A DNA stretch of 64,000 bases. Source: Sphingobacteriales bacterium. GTDB taxonomy: Bacteria > Bacteroidota > Bacteroidia > Chitinophagales > UBA2359. This document shows positions 46,841 to 55,302 of this stretch, one piece after another. The notes beneath the pieces are model-generated. The model was not told the DNA's origin. It saw only the letters and a program-made list of their open reading frames with translations, and made no database searches. The first letter of the stretch is position 1. Every line of letters starts with the position of its first letter. The translations under genes and the position numbers were made by a program. Location: contig JADKCK010000005.1 in the NCBI GenBank assembly GCA_016718845.1, forward strand, positions 118,729 through 182,728. The letters run 5' to 3'.

Positions 46841-48841
46841 TTACTTCTTTTTTTGTGTCGAAACTTCTTTGTTGTTTTCGTCTAATACGGTTATGGTGCT
46901 TTTGCTTTTCATTTGTGGCAATGCCAAATCTTTGCACTTTTGGGCATCTTGTAAGGTAGCAAACGAGCCCATTACAACCATGGTGCCTGCTTTGGTGCTT
47001 TTGATATGAGCTTTGGCAATTTTGTTAAAACGCGAGTAGGTTTCGGTGTCAACGTGTTTAAACGGACCCACCATTACGGTATACCCTTTTGTATCTTTTG
47101 GAGCAACAATTGATTGAGCTACATTAGGCATCACTATGTCTATATTAGCTTTGGTACCTGCTTTGTGTTCTATTTCTGCTTTTCGTTTGTTAGCCTCTTG
47201 TGCGGTGGTATATTTGCCTAAAACAATCATGTGTCCGTGTGGGGTATTTTCTATTTTAACGTTTTCGGCAGTTAGGTTATAGTCGTAAAACAAGCGGTTG
47301 GTAATGGTTTCAAATGGACCAACGCTTACTTTGTAGGTTGTTACATTGTTAGCTATGTCCATGTTGTTTTCGTTGTTAGCTACTGTTTTTACCATAAATG
47401 TTTCGTTGCCTGGGTTGCTTGCCTTAACGGGTGCTTTGTTAACGTTCCATGCGGTCATGGGTGGCGATATGTGTCCAGAGTAAATAGTAAACACTACGCG
47501 GTCGTTTGCGTCTAATAAATCATCTGGGCAATTCATACCATCTACGCAATGGTTAAGTGGGGTTTTTTCGCCGTGTCCACGAGCCATTAATCGTTCTGGT
47601 CTAATATTTTTGAGTTGCAAATAAGATTTGATGGCGTTGGCTCGTTTTACGCTTAATTGGTTGTTTTCGAGAGCATCGCCTACCGAAGTGGTATGTGAAG
47701 CAATTTCGATGCTTATACTTGGGCTAAGGCGCATAAAGCTGGCAACTCTATCTAGTTCGAGGGCTGTTTGTGGCAATATGCGGGCATCGTTGGGCGAAAA
47801 GCGTATTTTATGTAGTTTCAATCCTTCGTTTAATACCTTAGTACGGCTAATTAGGTCGTAATCAAACTCGACAATTAGTTGTTGCATTTCGTTTTCCGAC
47901 GGATTGCTGACGTACTTAGTGGGCATTATGGGCATTTTATTTTCTTCTTTCACAACAAAGCTGTAGGTATCTACACCACCTTTACCACCACTGCGATTAG
48001 AACTAAAATAACCATTGTTGTTGTTGCTTTCAAATACTATAGCAAAATCATCGGCTGTAGAGTTAATAGGGCTGGGTAGTAGTGTTGGTTCTTCCCAACT
48101 TACGGGGCTTGTTGCCGAGGTATAGTACACATCAAAGTCTTTTTTATCATCGCCATTAGAGGCATAATACAAAGTACCGTTTGGGCGTATGTGCGGGTAT
48201 ATCTCATCGCCTGTCGAATTGATAGTAGCGCCCAAGTTGTTGGGCGGTGTCCAGTTAGTGCCTATTTTTTTAGATGAATATATATCCATACCGCCAAAAC
48301 CACCGGGTATATCGGCGGCAAAATACATGGTCGAACCATCGGCAGACACCGTTGGGAAGGCTACATTATAACCTGATTTATTGTTGTTAAAAGGCAAGGC
48401 TTTACCCCACTTACCGTACTTATACTCCGACATATAAATACCCCACGTAGGCGTAGCTCCGCGGGCACTGCGCTTAAGGCGTGTGATGTATAAATTGTTT
48501 TTATTGACAGTAGTGGTTATTTCGGGGTAAATAGAGTTTATATCGCCCTTTAGTGCTTTAAAGTTTCTGGTAAAAGCATCACCTTTTTTATCTACAAAAC
48601 AAGCTTCGCTATTGCCTTTCTTTTCTATAGCTTTATTCCACGCCAAATTTTTACCATCATTATTGTGCGAAAAAATCAAACCCGAATGATAAAATACAAC
48701 TCCAAAATCGTTTCCTTTGGTATTAAACGGAGCCGGCTGAACAGCATACACCGCTTCATCGTCTGTCATTATTTTTTGTGCATAAGAGGGCTTTGCTAAG
48801 GCAAATGCCACCATGCAGGTAATCAATAGTTGTTTTTTCAT
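46841..48841 (-). CDS. PD40-repeat/OmpA-domain envelope protein with SPOR-like C-terminus
   Basis: 666 residues. Signal peptide (MKKQLLITCMVAFALAKPSYAQ). Next come WD40/PD40-like beta-propeller repeats (NVAFPTVSADGSTMYFAADIPGGFGGMDIYSS, GDEIYPHIRPNGTLYYASNG, STADDFAIVFESNNNNGYFSSNR). Residues of about 350-460 form an OmpA-type peptidoglycan-binding domain (LELDRVASFMRLSPSISIEIASHTTSVGD...NQLSVKRANAIKSYLQLKNI...RLMARGHGEKTP). The C-terminal 200 residues contain two repeats of the SPOR kind (YKVSVGPFETITNRL and YTVMVGPFKHVDTETY). The protein probably couples the outer membrane to peptidoglycan. The PD40-OmpA arrangement recalls PorE of the T9SS, so a secretion-linked role is possible. Confidence 0.85.
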   Translation of the reverse strand: MKKQLLITCMVAFALAKPSYAQKIMTDDEAVYAVQPAPFNTKGNDFGVVFYHSGLIFSHNNDGKNLAWNKAIEKKGNSEACFVDKKGDAFTRNFKALKGDINSIYPEITTTVNKNNLYITRLKRSARGATPTWGIYMSEYKYGKWGKALPFNNNKSGYNVAFPTVSADGSTMYFAADIPGGFGGMDIYSSKKIGTNWTPPNNLGATINSTGDEIYPHIRPNGTLYYASNGDDKKDFDVYYTSATSPVSWEEPTLLPSPINSTADDFAIVFESNNNNGYFSSNRSGGKGGVDTYSFVVKEENKMPIMPTKYVSNPSENEMQQLIVEFDYDLISRTKVLNEGLKLHKIRFSPNDARILPQTALELDRVASFMRLSPSISIEIASHTTSVGDALENNQLSVKRANAIKSYLQLKNIRPERLMARGHGEKTPLNHCVDGMNCPDDLLDANDRVVFTIYSGHISPPMTAWNVNKAPVKASNPGNETFMVKTVANNENNMDIANNVTTYKVSVGPFETITNRLFYDYNLTAENVKIENTPHGHMIVLGKYTTAQEANKRKAEIEHKAGTKANIDIVMPNVAQSIVAPKDTKGYTVMVGPFKHVDTETYSRFNKIAKAHIKSTKAGTMVVMGSFATLQDAQKCKDLALPQMKSKSTITVLDENNKEVSTQKKK

Positions 48842-49051
48842 AGCTATTTATTTTTGAGTAAGGGCAAGTGTAGATAGGTTATAGTGTTGTATACGGTAAA
48901 AACAGTGCCAAGTATGCACTTTTGCTATGCAAGATACCTTTTTTTACACAAAAATTACAATACTGTGGGTTTAAAAGCTTTTTTTGCTGTTTTAGACACA
49001 CTTAATGTCTACAACAAACAATTATTGTCTAGTTTTTAGTCACAAAAGTAG

Positions 49052-49059
49052 TACCTTTG
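49052..49059 (+). promoter_or_regulatory. Putative -7 box for ybeY
   Basis: TACCTTTG, matching TAnnTTTG, about 65 bases before the ybeY start. Confidence 0.45.
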
Positions 49060-49124
49060 CGCTACAAAAACAAACACTTGGCAATTAATAGTTTATAACC
49101 AACACATTAAGATATATAATCATC

Positions 49125-49571
49125 ATGGCAGTGTCTTTTTACACCGAACCGCCCTTAGTTTTTCAGCTAAAAAACAAACTATTGCTTAAACAGTGGTTAA
49201 ACAAAGTGGTGCAAACAGAAAGTGAGGAACAAAAAAAAATAGGCAATTTAAACTACATTTTTTGTACCGACGATTACCTCCATAACATGAACATGGAGTA
49301 CCTACAACACGACACCCTAACCGATGTAATTACGTTTGATAACTCGGAAAAAGCCAACCGCATTGAGGGTGATATTTTTATTAGCATAGAACGCATACAA
49401 GACAACGCCCAAACCTATCATGTGCCTATTAACACCGAACTGAGCCGTGTAATGGTACATGGATTGCTACACCTATTGGGCTATGGCGACAAAACCGATG
49501 CCGAAACCCAACTAATGCGAACCAAAGAAAACGAGTATTTGTTGTTGATAGACAATGCTTTGCTTGTTTAA
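49125..49571 (+). CDS. ybeY: rRNA maturation endoribonuclease YbeY
   Basis: 148 residues. The zinc motif is HGLLHLLGYGDK (His112, His116, and Asp122 where most bacteria have a third His), followed by EENEYL-like MRTKENEYLL. The Bacteroidota version commonly reads HxxxHxxGYxD, so the Asp is not a defect. YbeY processes the 3' end of 16S rRNA. The N-terminal half has ICTDD-like YIFCTDDYLHNMNMEYL and TLTDVITF, which are standard. A dispersed repeat starts right after the stop. Confidence 0.92.
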   Translation: MAVSFYTEPPLVFQLKNKLLLKQWLNKVVQTESEEQKKIGNLNYIFCTDDYLHNMNMEYLQHDTLTDVITFDNSEKANRIEGDIFISIERIQDNAQTYHVPINTELSRVMVHGLLHLLGYGDKTDAETQLMRTKENEYLLLIDNALLV

Positions 49572-49572
49572 G

Positions 49573-49768
49573 TTTGATACAGACATGGAAAAATGCTGAT
49601 TGGGTGTTTGCGCTTGCTTTGCTTTGGGGGTGCCCTAAGCTTTGCAAATAGGGTAAGCCAATAATCACCCCCAAAAAAGACCGATTCCGCGTCAAGCGGG
49701 GCAGGTACAAACTATTTAAATAATTGACATAAAATAGATAGTTACTACTCACTTAAGTCGGTATCAAA
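49573..49768 (+). repeat. Structured dispersed repeat, copy 4, with terminal inverted repeats
   Basis: Ends TTTGATACAGAC and GTCGGTATCAAA are inverted repeats with one mismatch. The inside carries TTTGGGGGTGCC, CACCCCCAAAA and CCGCGTCAAGCGGGGC. This copy defines the unit as about 196 bp and suggests that the family is a transposable MITE. Confidence 0.7.
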
Positions 49769-49926
49769 ATGTATCAACCTAAATAAACAATAAGCACTTT
49801 ATACTATAGGCAAGATTTTTGCGTTCTAATAGCTCTGCAACAATTGCCCAACACCTTTGTTATCAATACATTACCTTATTGCCCATCATTAACGCTCCAT
49901 TAACTTTTTTAGCACTAACTATCTTT

Positions 49927-51759
49927 ATGAAAAAAATATCTCTCTTGCTATTTATTAGCTGCTTGCTATTAGCACTACCGAGTTATGCACAAGGCAAAAA
50001 AACTCCCTCGCAATTACAACAAGACATGAACTTGGCACAGCAATACCTACAAAATAACGATTTTGAAAAAGCAAGCCTTTTGTACAAAGATTTGTACGAA
50101 GATAACGAAAAAAACACCTTTTACTATCGCCAATACCTAAGAGCGTTAATTGGTTTGAAAAACTACACCGATGCCGAAAAATTGGTGAGAAAACAACAAA
50201 AAATTAACAAAAGCGACCCTTCTTTAAACATAGATTTGGGGCTTATTTACAAAGAAAACAATAAACCCGAAGAAGCCAAAGAACAATTTGACTCGGCAAT
50301 AAAAAATGCTAAACAAGAAGAATTATTAGGATTAGCTGGCAATTTTAGCAACAACAACCTAAACGATTATGCCATTGCCGCCTACCAAAAAGGACGCGAC
50401 CTAAGTAAAAACGACAAATTGTATGCCTACGAAATGGCTTTAGCCTATCAAAGAAACGGCGATACACCCAACCTAATAAAAAATTACCTCGATTACGCCT
50501 CTACAACACCCTCGCAGGTACAAATGGTGTTTAATAACTTACAGCGCGTAGCCAACAACGAAAAAGACCTCGAAGAACTGCAAACCCAATTGTATAGCCG
50601 TATACAAACCGAACAAGACCAAATTATCTACATCGAAATATTATCGTGGGCACTTAAACAACAAAAAGATTTTGAAGGCGCACTAGTACAAATGAAAGCA
50701 CTTGACCGCCGACTAAACGAAACCGGGCAACGGGTAATGGATTTAGCCAAACAAGCATTCGACGAAAAACAATACGACGTAGCTATTGATGCCTACGAGT
50801 ATGTTATTGCAAAAGGTGCCGAAAACCGCCTGCACGTACCCGCAAAAGTGGAACTGCTGCACGTTAGAAACGAAAAAATAACCACCACCAACAACTATAC
50901 CCCGCAAGACCTTGATGCCCTAAAAACCGATTACCTAAACATGTTCGAAGCCTTGGGTAAAACAGCAGGTACTGCCAATGCCATGCTCGAACTAAGCCAC
51001 CTGTATGCCTATTACCTAAACGACCTTGATAAAGCCCTTGAACTTGCCGAACAAGTAGCCAATATGGGCAATGCCGATGCCCGAACAAAAGCGTATGCCA
51101 AATTAGATATGGGCGATTTTTACCTAATGCAAGACGATGTATGGGAAGCTACCCTTTACTACTCGCAGGTGGATAAAGCTTTTAAAGACGATATACTGGG
51201 CGAAGAAGCCCGTTTTAGAAACGCCAAACTGTCGTATTTTAATGGCGATTTTGATTGGGCTCAAAGCCAATTAGATGTACTAAAGGCATCTACCTCAGAG
51301 TTAATATCAAACGATGCCATCGAACTGTCGTCGTTTATTATCGACAACTTGGGCTTAGATACCACCACCACCACCATGATGATGTTTGCACACGCCGAAC
51401 TACTAATAACCCAAAACCGAATCAAAGAGGCATTGGCTACCTTCGACTCTATCAACACCCTATACCCCAAACACAGCCTTAGCGACGATGTAGTGATGAT
51501 GAGAGCAAAAATTGCCCTTAAAAAACGTGACTATAAAGCTACCGTAGACTATCTCCAAAATATTTTAGACAACTACAAAGACGACCTACTGGTAGACAAC
51601 GCCCTGTTTATGCTCGGCGATTTGTACGAACACCAACTTAACGACAAACAAAAAGCCATGAGCTATTACCAAGAAATTTTACTGAACCAAGCAGGTAGCT
51701 TGTTTATGGCAGAAGCCCGAAAACGTTTCAGAAAACTACGCGGCGATAAGGTAAATTAA
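49927..51759 (+). CDS. Secreted tetratricopeptide-repeat protein
   Basis: 610 residues from ATG 49927. The longer frame upstream of this point reads through non-conserved sequence. Signal peptide MKKISLLLFISCLLLALPSYAQ. About ten TPR-like helical pairs follow (AQQYLQNNDFEKASLLYKDLYE, PSLNIDLGLIYKENNKPEEAKEQFDSA, ...). It ends DDLLVDNALFMLGDLYEHQLNDKQKAMSYYQEILLN. Periplasmic TPR proteins of this kind in Bacteroidota are scaffolds. The partner is unknown. Confidence 0.85.
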   Translation: MKKISLLLFISCLLLALPSYAQGKKTPSQLQQDMNLAQQYLQNNDFEKASLLYKDLYEDNEKNTFYYRQYLRALIGLKNYTDAEKLVRKQQKINKSDPSLNIDLGLIYKENNKPEEAKEQFDSAIKNAKQEELLGLAGNFSNNNLNDYAIAAYQKGRDLSKNDKLYAYEMALAYQRNGDTPNLIKNYLDYASTTPSQVQMVFNNLQRVANNEKDLEELQTQLYSRIQTEQDQIIYIEILSWALKQQKDFEGALVQMKALDRRLNETGQRVMDLAKQAFDEKQYDVAIDAYEYVIAKGAENRLHVPAKVELLHVRNEKITTTNNYTPQDLDALKTDYLNMFEALGKTAGTANAMLELSHLYAYYLNDLDKALELAEQVANMGNADARTKAYAKLDMGDFYLMQDDVWEATLYYSQVDKAFKDDILGEEARFRNAKLSYFNGDFDWAQSQLDVLKASTSELISNDAIELSSFIIDNLGLDTTTTTMMMFAHAELLITQNRIKEALATFDSINTLYPKHSLSDDVVMMRAKIALKKRDYKATVDYLQNILDNYKDDLLVDNALFMLGDLYEHQLNDKQKAMSYYQEILLNQAGSLFMAEARKRFRKLRGDKVN

Positions 51760-51797
51760 TCTAACCCTCACCCCTCTCTCTTTTTCATCAACCTAAA

Positions 51798-51841
51798 AAA
51801 CGGTAGAGCGTGCGTTTGCACCCTCTGCCGTTTGTTTTTTT
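51798..51841 (+). terminator. Terminator of the TPR gene
   Basis: AAACGGTAGAGCGTGC pairs with GCACCCTCTGCCGTTT around a 4-base loop, followed by T-tracts. Confidence 0.85.
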
Positions 51842-52045
51842 GGGCACTTTAACAAATTATGTGGAGCCGTTGCTTGTGTGACACAAGCAACAAGCATTTA
51901 GGCATATAGGCTTTGGCATGTACAACATTGTCTGTGTGGCTTTCTCAATCCACAATTCTTGTCGTATTTTAGACCTTTGCCCCAAACAAACTAAATCCTT
52001 GGCTAAACTTCGTCACTCATGTAACTAAATTTTAAAAATTAAGCC

Positions 52046-52053
52046 TATATTTG
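52046..52053 (+). promoter_or_regulatory. Putative -7 box for the patatin gene
   Basis: TATATTTG, about 70 bases before the ATG at 52124. Confidence 0.45.
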
Positions 52054-52123
52054 CAGCCATTAACAATTGGCAATTAATCGTTAATCAAATTTGTAAAAAC
52101 CCCGCTTAACCTCTTTAAACAAT

Positions 52124-54442
52124 ATGAAGTTTATTTACTACTCTTTTCCTGTTCAATTGCTTATCTTGCATGTCAAAAAAAACAAGTCGCTGCTGTTGTG
52201 GTGGTTGTTGTTGTTTGGCATTATTACCTATAACATAGCCGCAAGTTATGGCGGTGCCTATTTGTTTCTCGACCCCGAGTACTTGGGCAAGGTCAATTTT
52301 TTAAGTTTTTTTTGGATTGGCTGGGGCTTTGGTTTCTTTTTGCTGGCATGGAACATTGCCACCTACATGACCAACGCTTTTAGGTTTCCGTTTTTGGCAA
52401 CCTTACATAGCCCCTTTTTGCATTTTTGCCTTAACAACTCGCTGATACCTTTGGCTTTTGTGGTTACCTACCTCGTAGCCGTGGCGAGATTTCAGGCAGC
52501 AAACGAATTTAGGGCAACCGACTTTATTTTTTCGTGCATGGGTGGTTTTTTTACAGGCGCCATTGCGTTGATATTGGTGGGGGTGTTGTATTTTCATCTC
52601 ACCAACAAAAACATCAGCTCGTTTATCAATCATCTGCAACAATACCCAAAACCCACCAAATACAACAAATATACCCGAAGCCGCCGACCCAAATTGTCGC
52701 GGCAGCAACGCATTAAACAATTAGAGCAACAACTAGAAACCGAAGTTGTGGTTTTGTGGGAAAGCATAGAAAAAAACGCTAAAATTTGCCATGTTGATTA
52801 TTACCTAACCAGCAGCCTACACATTAGGCTTGCCCGAGGCACACAGCACTACCCCGAAAAAGTACTGCAATCTGTATTCCGCCAAAACCACTTAAACGCC
52901 TTTTTTGTACAATTGGTGTCGTTGTTGGTTTTGGTTGGATTAGGTTTGGGCATCGATGTGCCTTGGCTACAAGTACCCGCCGCTACCAACTTTTTTGTGG
53001 TGTTTGCCCTGCTATTGTCGTTTATTAGCGCCCTAAGTTATTGGCTAACCGAGTGGCGCACCGTAGTTTTTGTGGCTTTGTTGATGATACTTAACTACTC
53101 GACCACCTACGACTGGTACCGATACGACACCCCCGCTTATGGCTTAAATTACCACACCACCAAAGCCACCTATAACCTATCCGAAATAAAACGCCTGCAC
53201 ACCCCACAACAAGCCCAACAAGACCAACAAAACACACTGCCCTTATTAGCCGCCTGGAAACAACGCGCCCAAGCAGCCCAACAACTGCCTGCCAATCAAA
53301 AACCTACTATGGTGCTGCTATGCTACAGCGGTGGCGGTAGCCGAGCAAGCACCTGGGGCATGTGGGCTACCCAACAAACCGACAGCCTGCTAAACAACCA
53401 ACTGTTGCCCTCAACGGTATTGATGACCGGCGCATCGGGTGGCATGGTGGCAGCCACCTACCTGCGCGAGCTATACTACCGCCAACAAATAGGTAGCCTT
53501 GCCAATTGGCACAAACAACAATATTGGCAAAACATGGCAAAAGATTTGCTCAACCCCATTGCCTTTACCATGGCAGTAAACGATATTTTTTACCCCACCC
53601 AACGCTTTACTATTGCCGGCAACGAGTACATCAAAAACAGAGCTTACTCGTTTGAAAACCGATGGCACGCAAACACCGACTCGGTGCTGTTTGGGCGCAC
53701 CCTTGCCCAATACACCCTACCCGAGCAACAAGGCATTATACCCATGCTTATACTGTCGCCTACCATTACCAACGACAGCCGCAAACTCTACATCTCGTCG
53801 CAGCCCGTATCGTACCTTGTTAATATGCCCACCAGCAACACCCTACAACACCCCCTATTTGAGTTTGATGGCATTGACTTTGGCTTGTTTTTTAAACACC
53901 AAAACGCCCCTAACTTGCTTATTAGCAGCGCTGCCCGCCTAAACGCCACCTACCCCTACATATTGCCCACCAGTGTGTTGCCCACTAACCCACCCCTCCA
54001 AATTATGGACGCTGGCTTTATCGACAACTTTGGCATAGAAACAGCCGTCCGATTTTTGCAAACCTTTAACACCTGGATAAGCAACAACACCCAACAAGTT
54101 GTTATTGTGCGCATTAGCTCGCAACAAAAAATAGCCCCTACCCTACCCTATCAGCCCGAAACGTTGTTACAACAGTTTTTTACCCCCTTTGCCGTCTTTA
54201 TGTCGCCCGATGTGCAAGAGTATAACCAAGACCAACGCCTTGTTACCCTAAACCAACAACTAAACAACAAACTATCGGTGGTAAACCTCGAATACCTGCC
54301 AAGCAGCAAAAACGCCGAAGCCTCGATGAGTTTTCACTTAACCACCCGCGAAAAAAACGAAATTAAACAAGCTCTAAACAACCAACAAAACCAACAAGCC
54401 ATTAAACAACTTAAAGCCCTAATGAACCCCAAAACCCAATAA
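52124..54442 (+). CDS. Membrane-anchored patatin-like phospholipase
   Basis: 772 residues. The first 330 residues hold six or seven transmembrane helices with a cytoplasmic basic loop (residues 165-205). The C-terminal half is a patatin domain. The oxyanion loop is GGGSR (residues 403-407), the nucleophile Ser438 is in GASGG (436-440), and Asp629 is in DAGFIDNFG (629-637), forming the Ser-Asp dyad. It should hydrolyse acyl-ester bonds of phospholipids near the inner membrane. The fusion of patatin to a polytopic domain is unusual outside Bacteroidota. Frame intact. Confidence 0.88.
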   Translation: MKFIYYSFPVQLLILHVKKNKSLLLWWLLLFGIITYNIAASYGGAYLFLDPEYLGKVNFLSFFWIGWGFGFFLLAWNIATYMTNAFRFPFLATLHSPFLHFCLNNSLIPLAFVVTYLVAVARFQAANEFRATDFIFSCMGGFFTGAIALILVGVLYFHLTNKNISSFINHLQQYPKPTKYNKYTRSRRPKLSRQQRIKQLEQQLETEVVVLWESIEKNAKICHVDYYLTSSLHIRLARGTQHYPEKVLQSVFRQNHLNAFFVQLVSLLVLVGLGLGIDVPWLQVPAATNFFVVFALLLSFISALSYWLTEWRTVVFVALLMILNYSTTYDWYRYDTPAYGLNYHTTKATYNLSEIKRLHTPQQAQQDQQNTLPLLAAWKQRAQAAQQLPANQKPTMVLLCYSGGGSRASTWGMWATQQTDSLLNNQLLPSTVLMTGASGGMVAATYLRELYYRQQIGSLANWHKQQYWQNMAKDLLNPIAFTMAVNDIFYPTQRFTIAGNEYIKNRAYSFENRWHANTDSVLFGRTLAQYTLPEQQGIIPMLILSPTITNDSRKLYISSQPVSYLVNMPTSNTLQHPLFEFDGIDFGLFFKHQNAPNLLISSAARLNATYPYILPTSVLPTNPPLQIMDAGFIDNFGIETAVRFLQTFNTWISNNTQQVVIVRISSQQKIAPTLPYQPETLLQQFFTPFAVFMSPDVQEYNQDQRLVTLNQQLNNKLSVVNLEYLPSSKNAEASMSFHLTTREKNEIKQALNNQQNQQAIKQLKALMNPKTQ

Positions 54443-54575
54443 CTGCAATATTGACAGTAACATTTTTTTGGGTAAGCTAATTATAGCCGCACCCAAACAA
54501 ACAATATGGCAAAAAACTAATGCCCTGAATAGGCTAAAAGCCAATAAACACCACCCAATAAGCATAAAAACACAA

Positions 54576-54612
54576 AAAAAACGCCAACGAGATGTTCGTT
54601 GGCGTTTTTTGT
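54576..54612 (+). terminator. Terminator of the patatin gene
   Basis: Perfect 15-bp stem AAAAAACGCCAACGA with its complement around a 5-base loop, then T-tracts. Confidence 0.9.
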
Positions 54613-54638
54613 ACGCAATATCATCACATGACATTGCA

Positions 54639-55006
54639 ATATAAAACGCTGATTTTTTATGATTTTTCGACACATAGATGCATAGATTAACATAGGTACA
54701 TAGACTTACACTAAAATGTTTTTTTGCCACATCACCCGTTTCGACTTCGTTCAACGACCACATCACAAAATAAAACGCTGATTTTTTATGATTTTTCGAC
54801 ACATAGATGCATAGATTAACATAGGTACATAGACTTACACTAAAATGTTTTTTGCCACATCACCCGTTTCGACTTCGTTCAACGACCACATCACAAAATA
54901 AAACGCTGATTTTTTATGATTTTTCGACACATAGATGCATAGATTAACATAGGTACATAGACTTACACTAAAATGTTTTTTTGCCACATCACCACCCCAA
55001 AAATAG
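54639..55006. repeat. Tandem 128-129-bp repeat, about 2.9 copies
   Basis: The unit begins AAAACGCTGATTTTTTATG at 54643, 54772 and 54900 and includes CACATAGATGCATAGATTAA, TAGACTTACACTAAAATG and CGTTTCGACTTCGTTCAACG. The third copy is cut short near 55000. A reading frame crossing it on the minus strand is an artefact of the repeat. Confidence 0.85.
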
Positions 55007-55045
55007 AACGCTGATTTTTTATGATCTTTATGGTTGATTATGATT

Positions 55046-55135
55046 TTTCACCACATTACAACATCACCATATCACAATATCGCCACATCGAAACATCACA
55101 ACATCCCCACATCTCTACATCTCCACATCACAAAA
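55046..55135. repeat. Low-complexity CACATC/ACATCACC-rich stretch
   Basis: Degenerate short repeats of the form CACATC, ACATCACC and CTACATCTCC over 90 bases, between the tandem array and the TPR gene's terminator. Confidence 0.6.
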
Positions 55136-55198
55136 TAGAACGCTGATTTTTTATGATCTTTATGATTGATTATGATTTGTACAATCATCACGTGGTAC

Positions 55199-55219
55199 AG
55201 ACGTAGCAGTGCTACGTCT
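55199..55219. repeat. Palindrome AGACGTAGCA/TGCTACGTCT
   Basis: Ten-base arms around a single G at 55209. Similar GACGTAGCA palindromes are common intergenic repeats in Bacteroidota. Confidence 0.5.
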
Positions 55220-55242
55220 TTACAATCACAACATCACCCAAT

Positions 55243-55281
55243 AAAAAAAATTGCCCCCCAATTTTGGAGGGCAATTTTTTG
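55243..55281 (-). terminator. Terminator of the downstream TPR gene
   Basis: AAAAAATTGCCC(CC) pairs with (GG)GGGCAATTTTTT around an AATTTTGG-like loop, 22 bases past the stop codon of the minus-strand TPR gene. Confidence 0.8.
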
Positions 55282-55302
55282 TTAGTGTATGCTGCACCGT
55301 GT

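Noticed and set aside
54419..54802. 127-residue minus-strand frame with internal repeats
   Set aside because: It runs through the 128-bp tandem repeat and the terminator; the repeated SKNHKKSAFY phrase is a product of the DNA repeat.
54639..55006. Possible CRISPR array
   Set aside because: The repeats are contiguous 128-bp units without unique spacers, and no cas genes are nearby.
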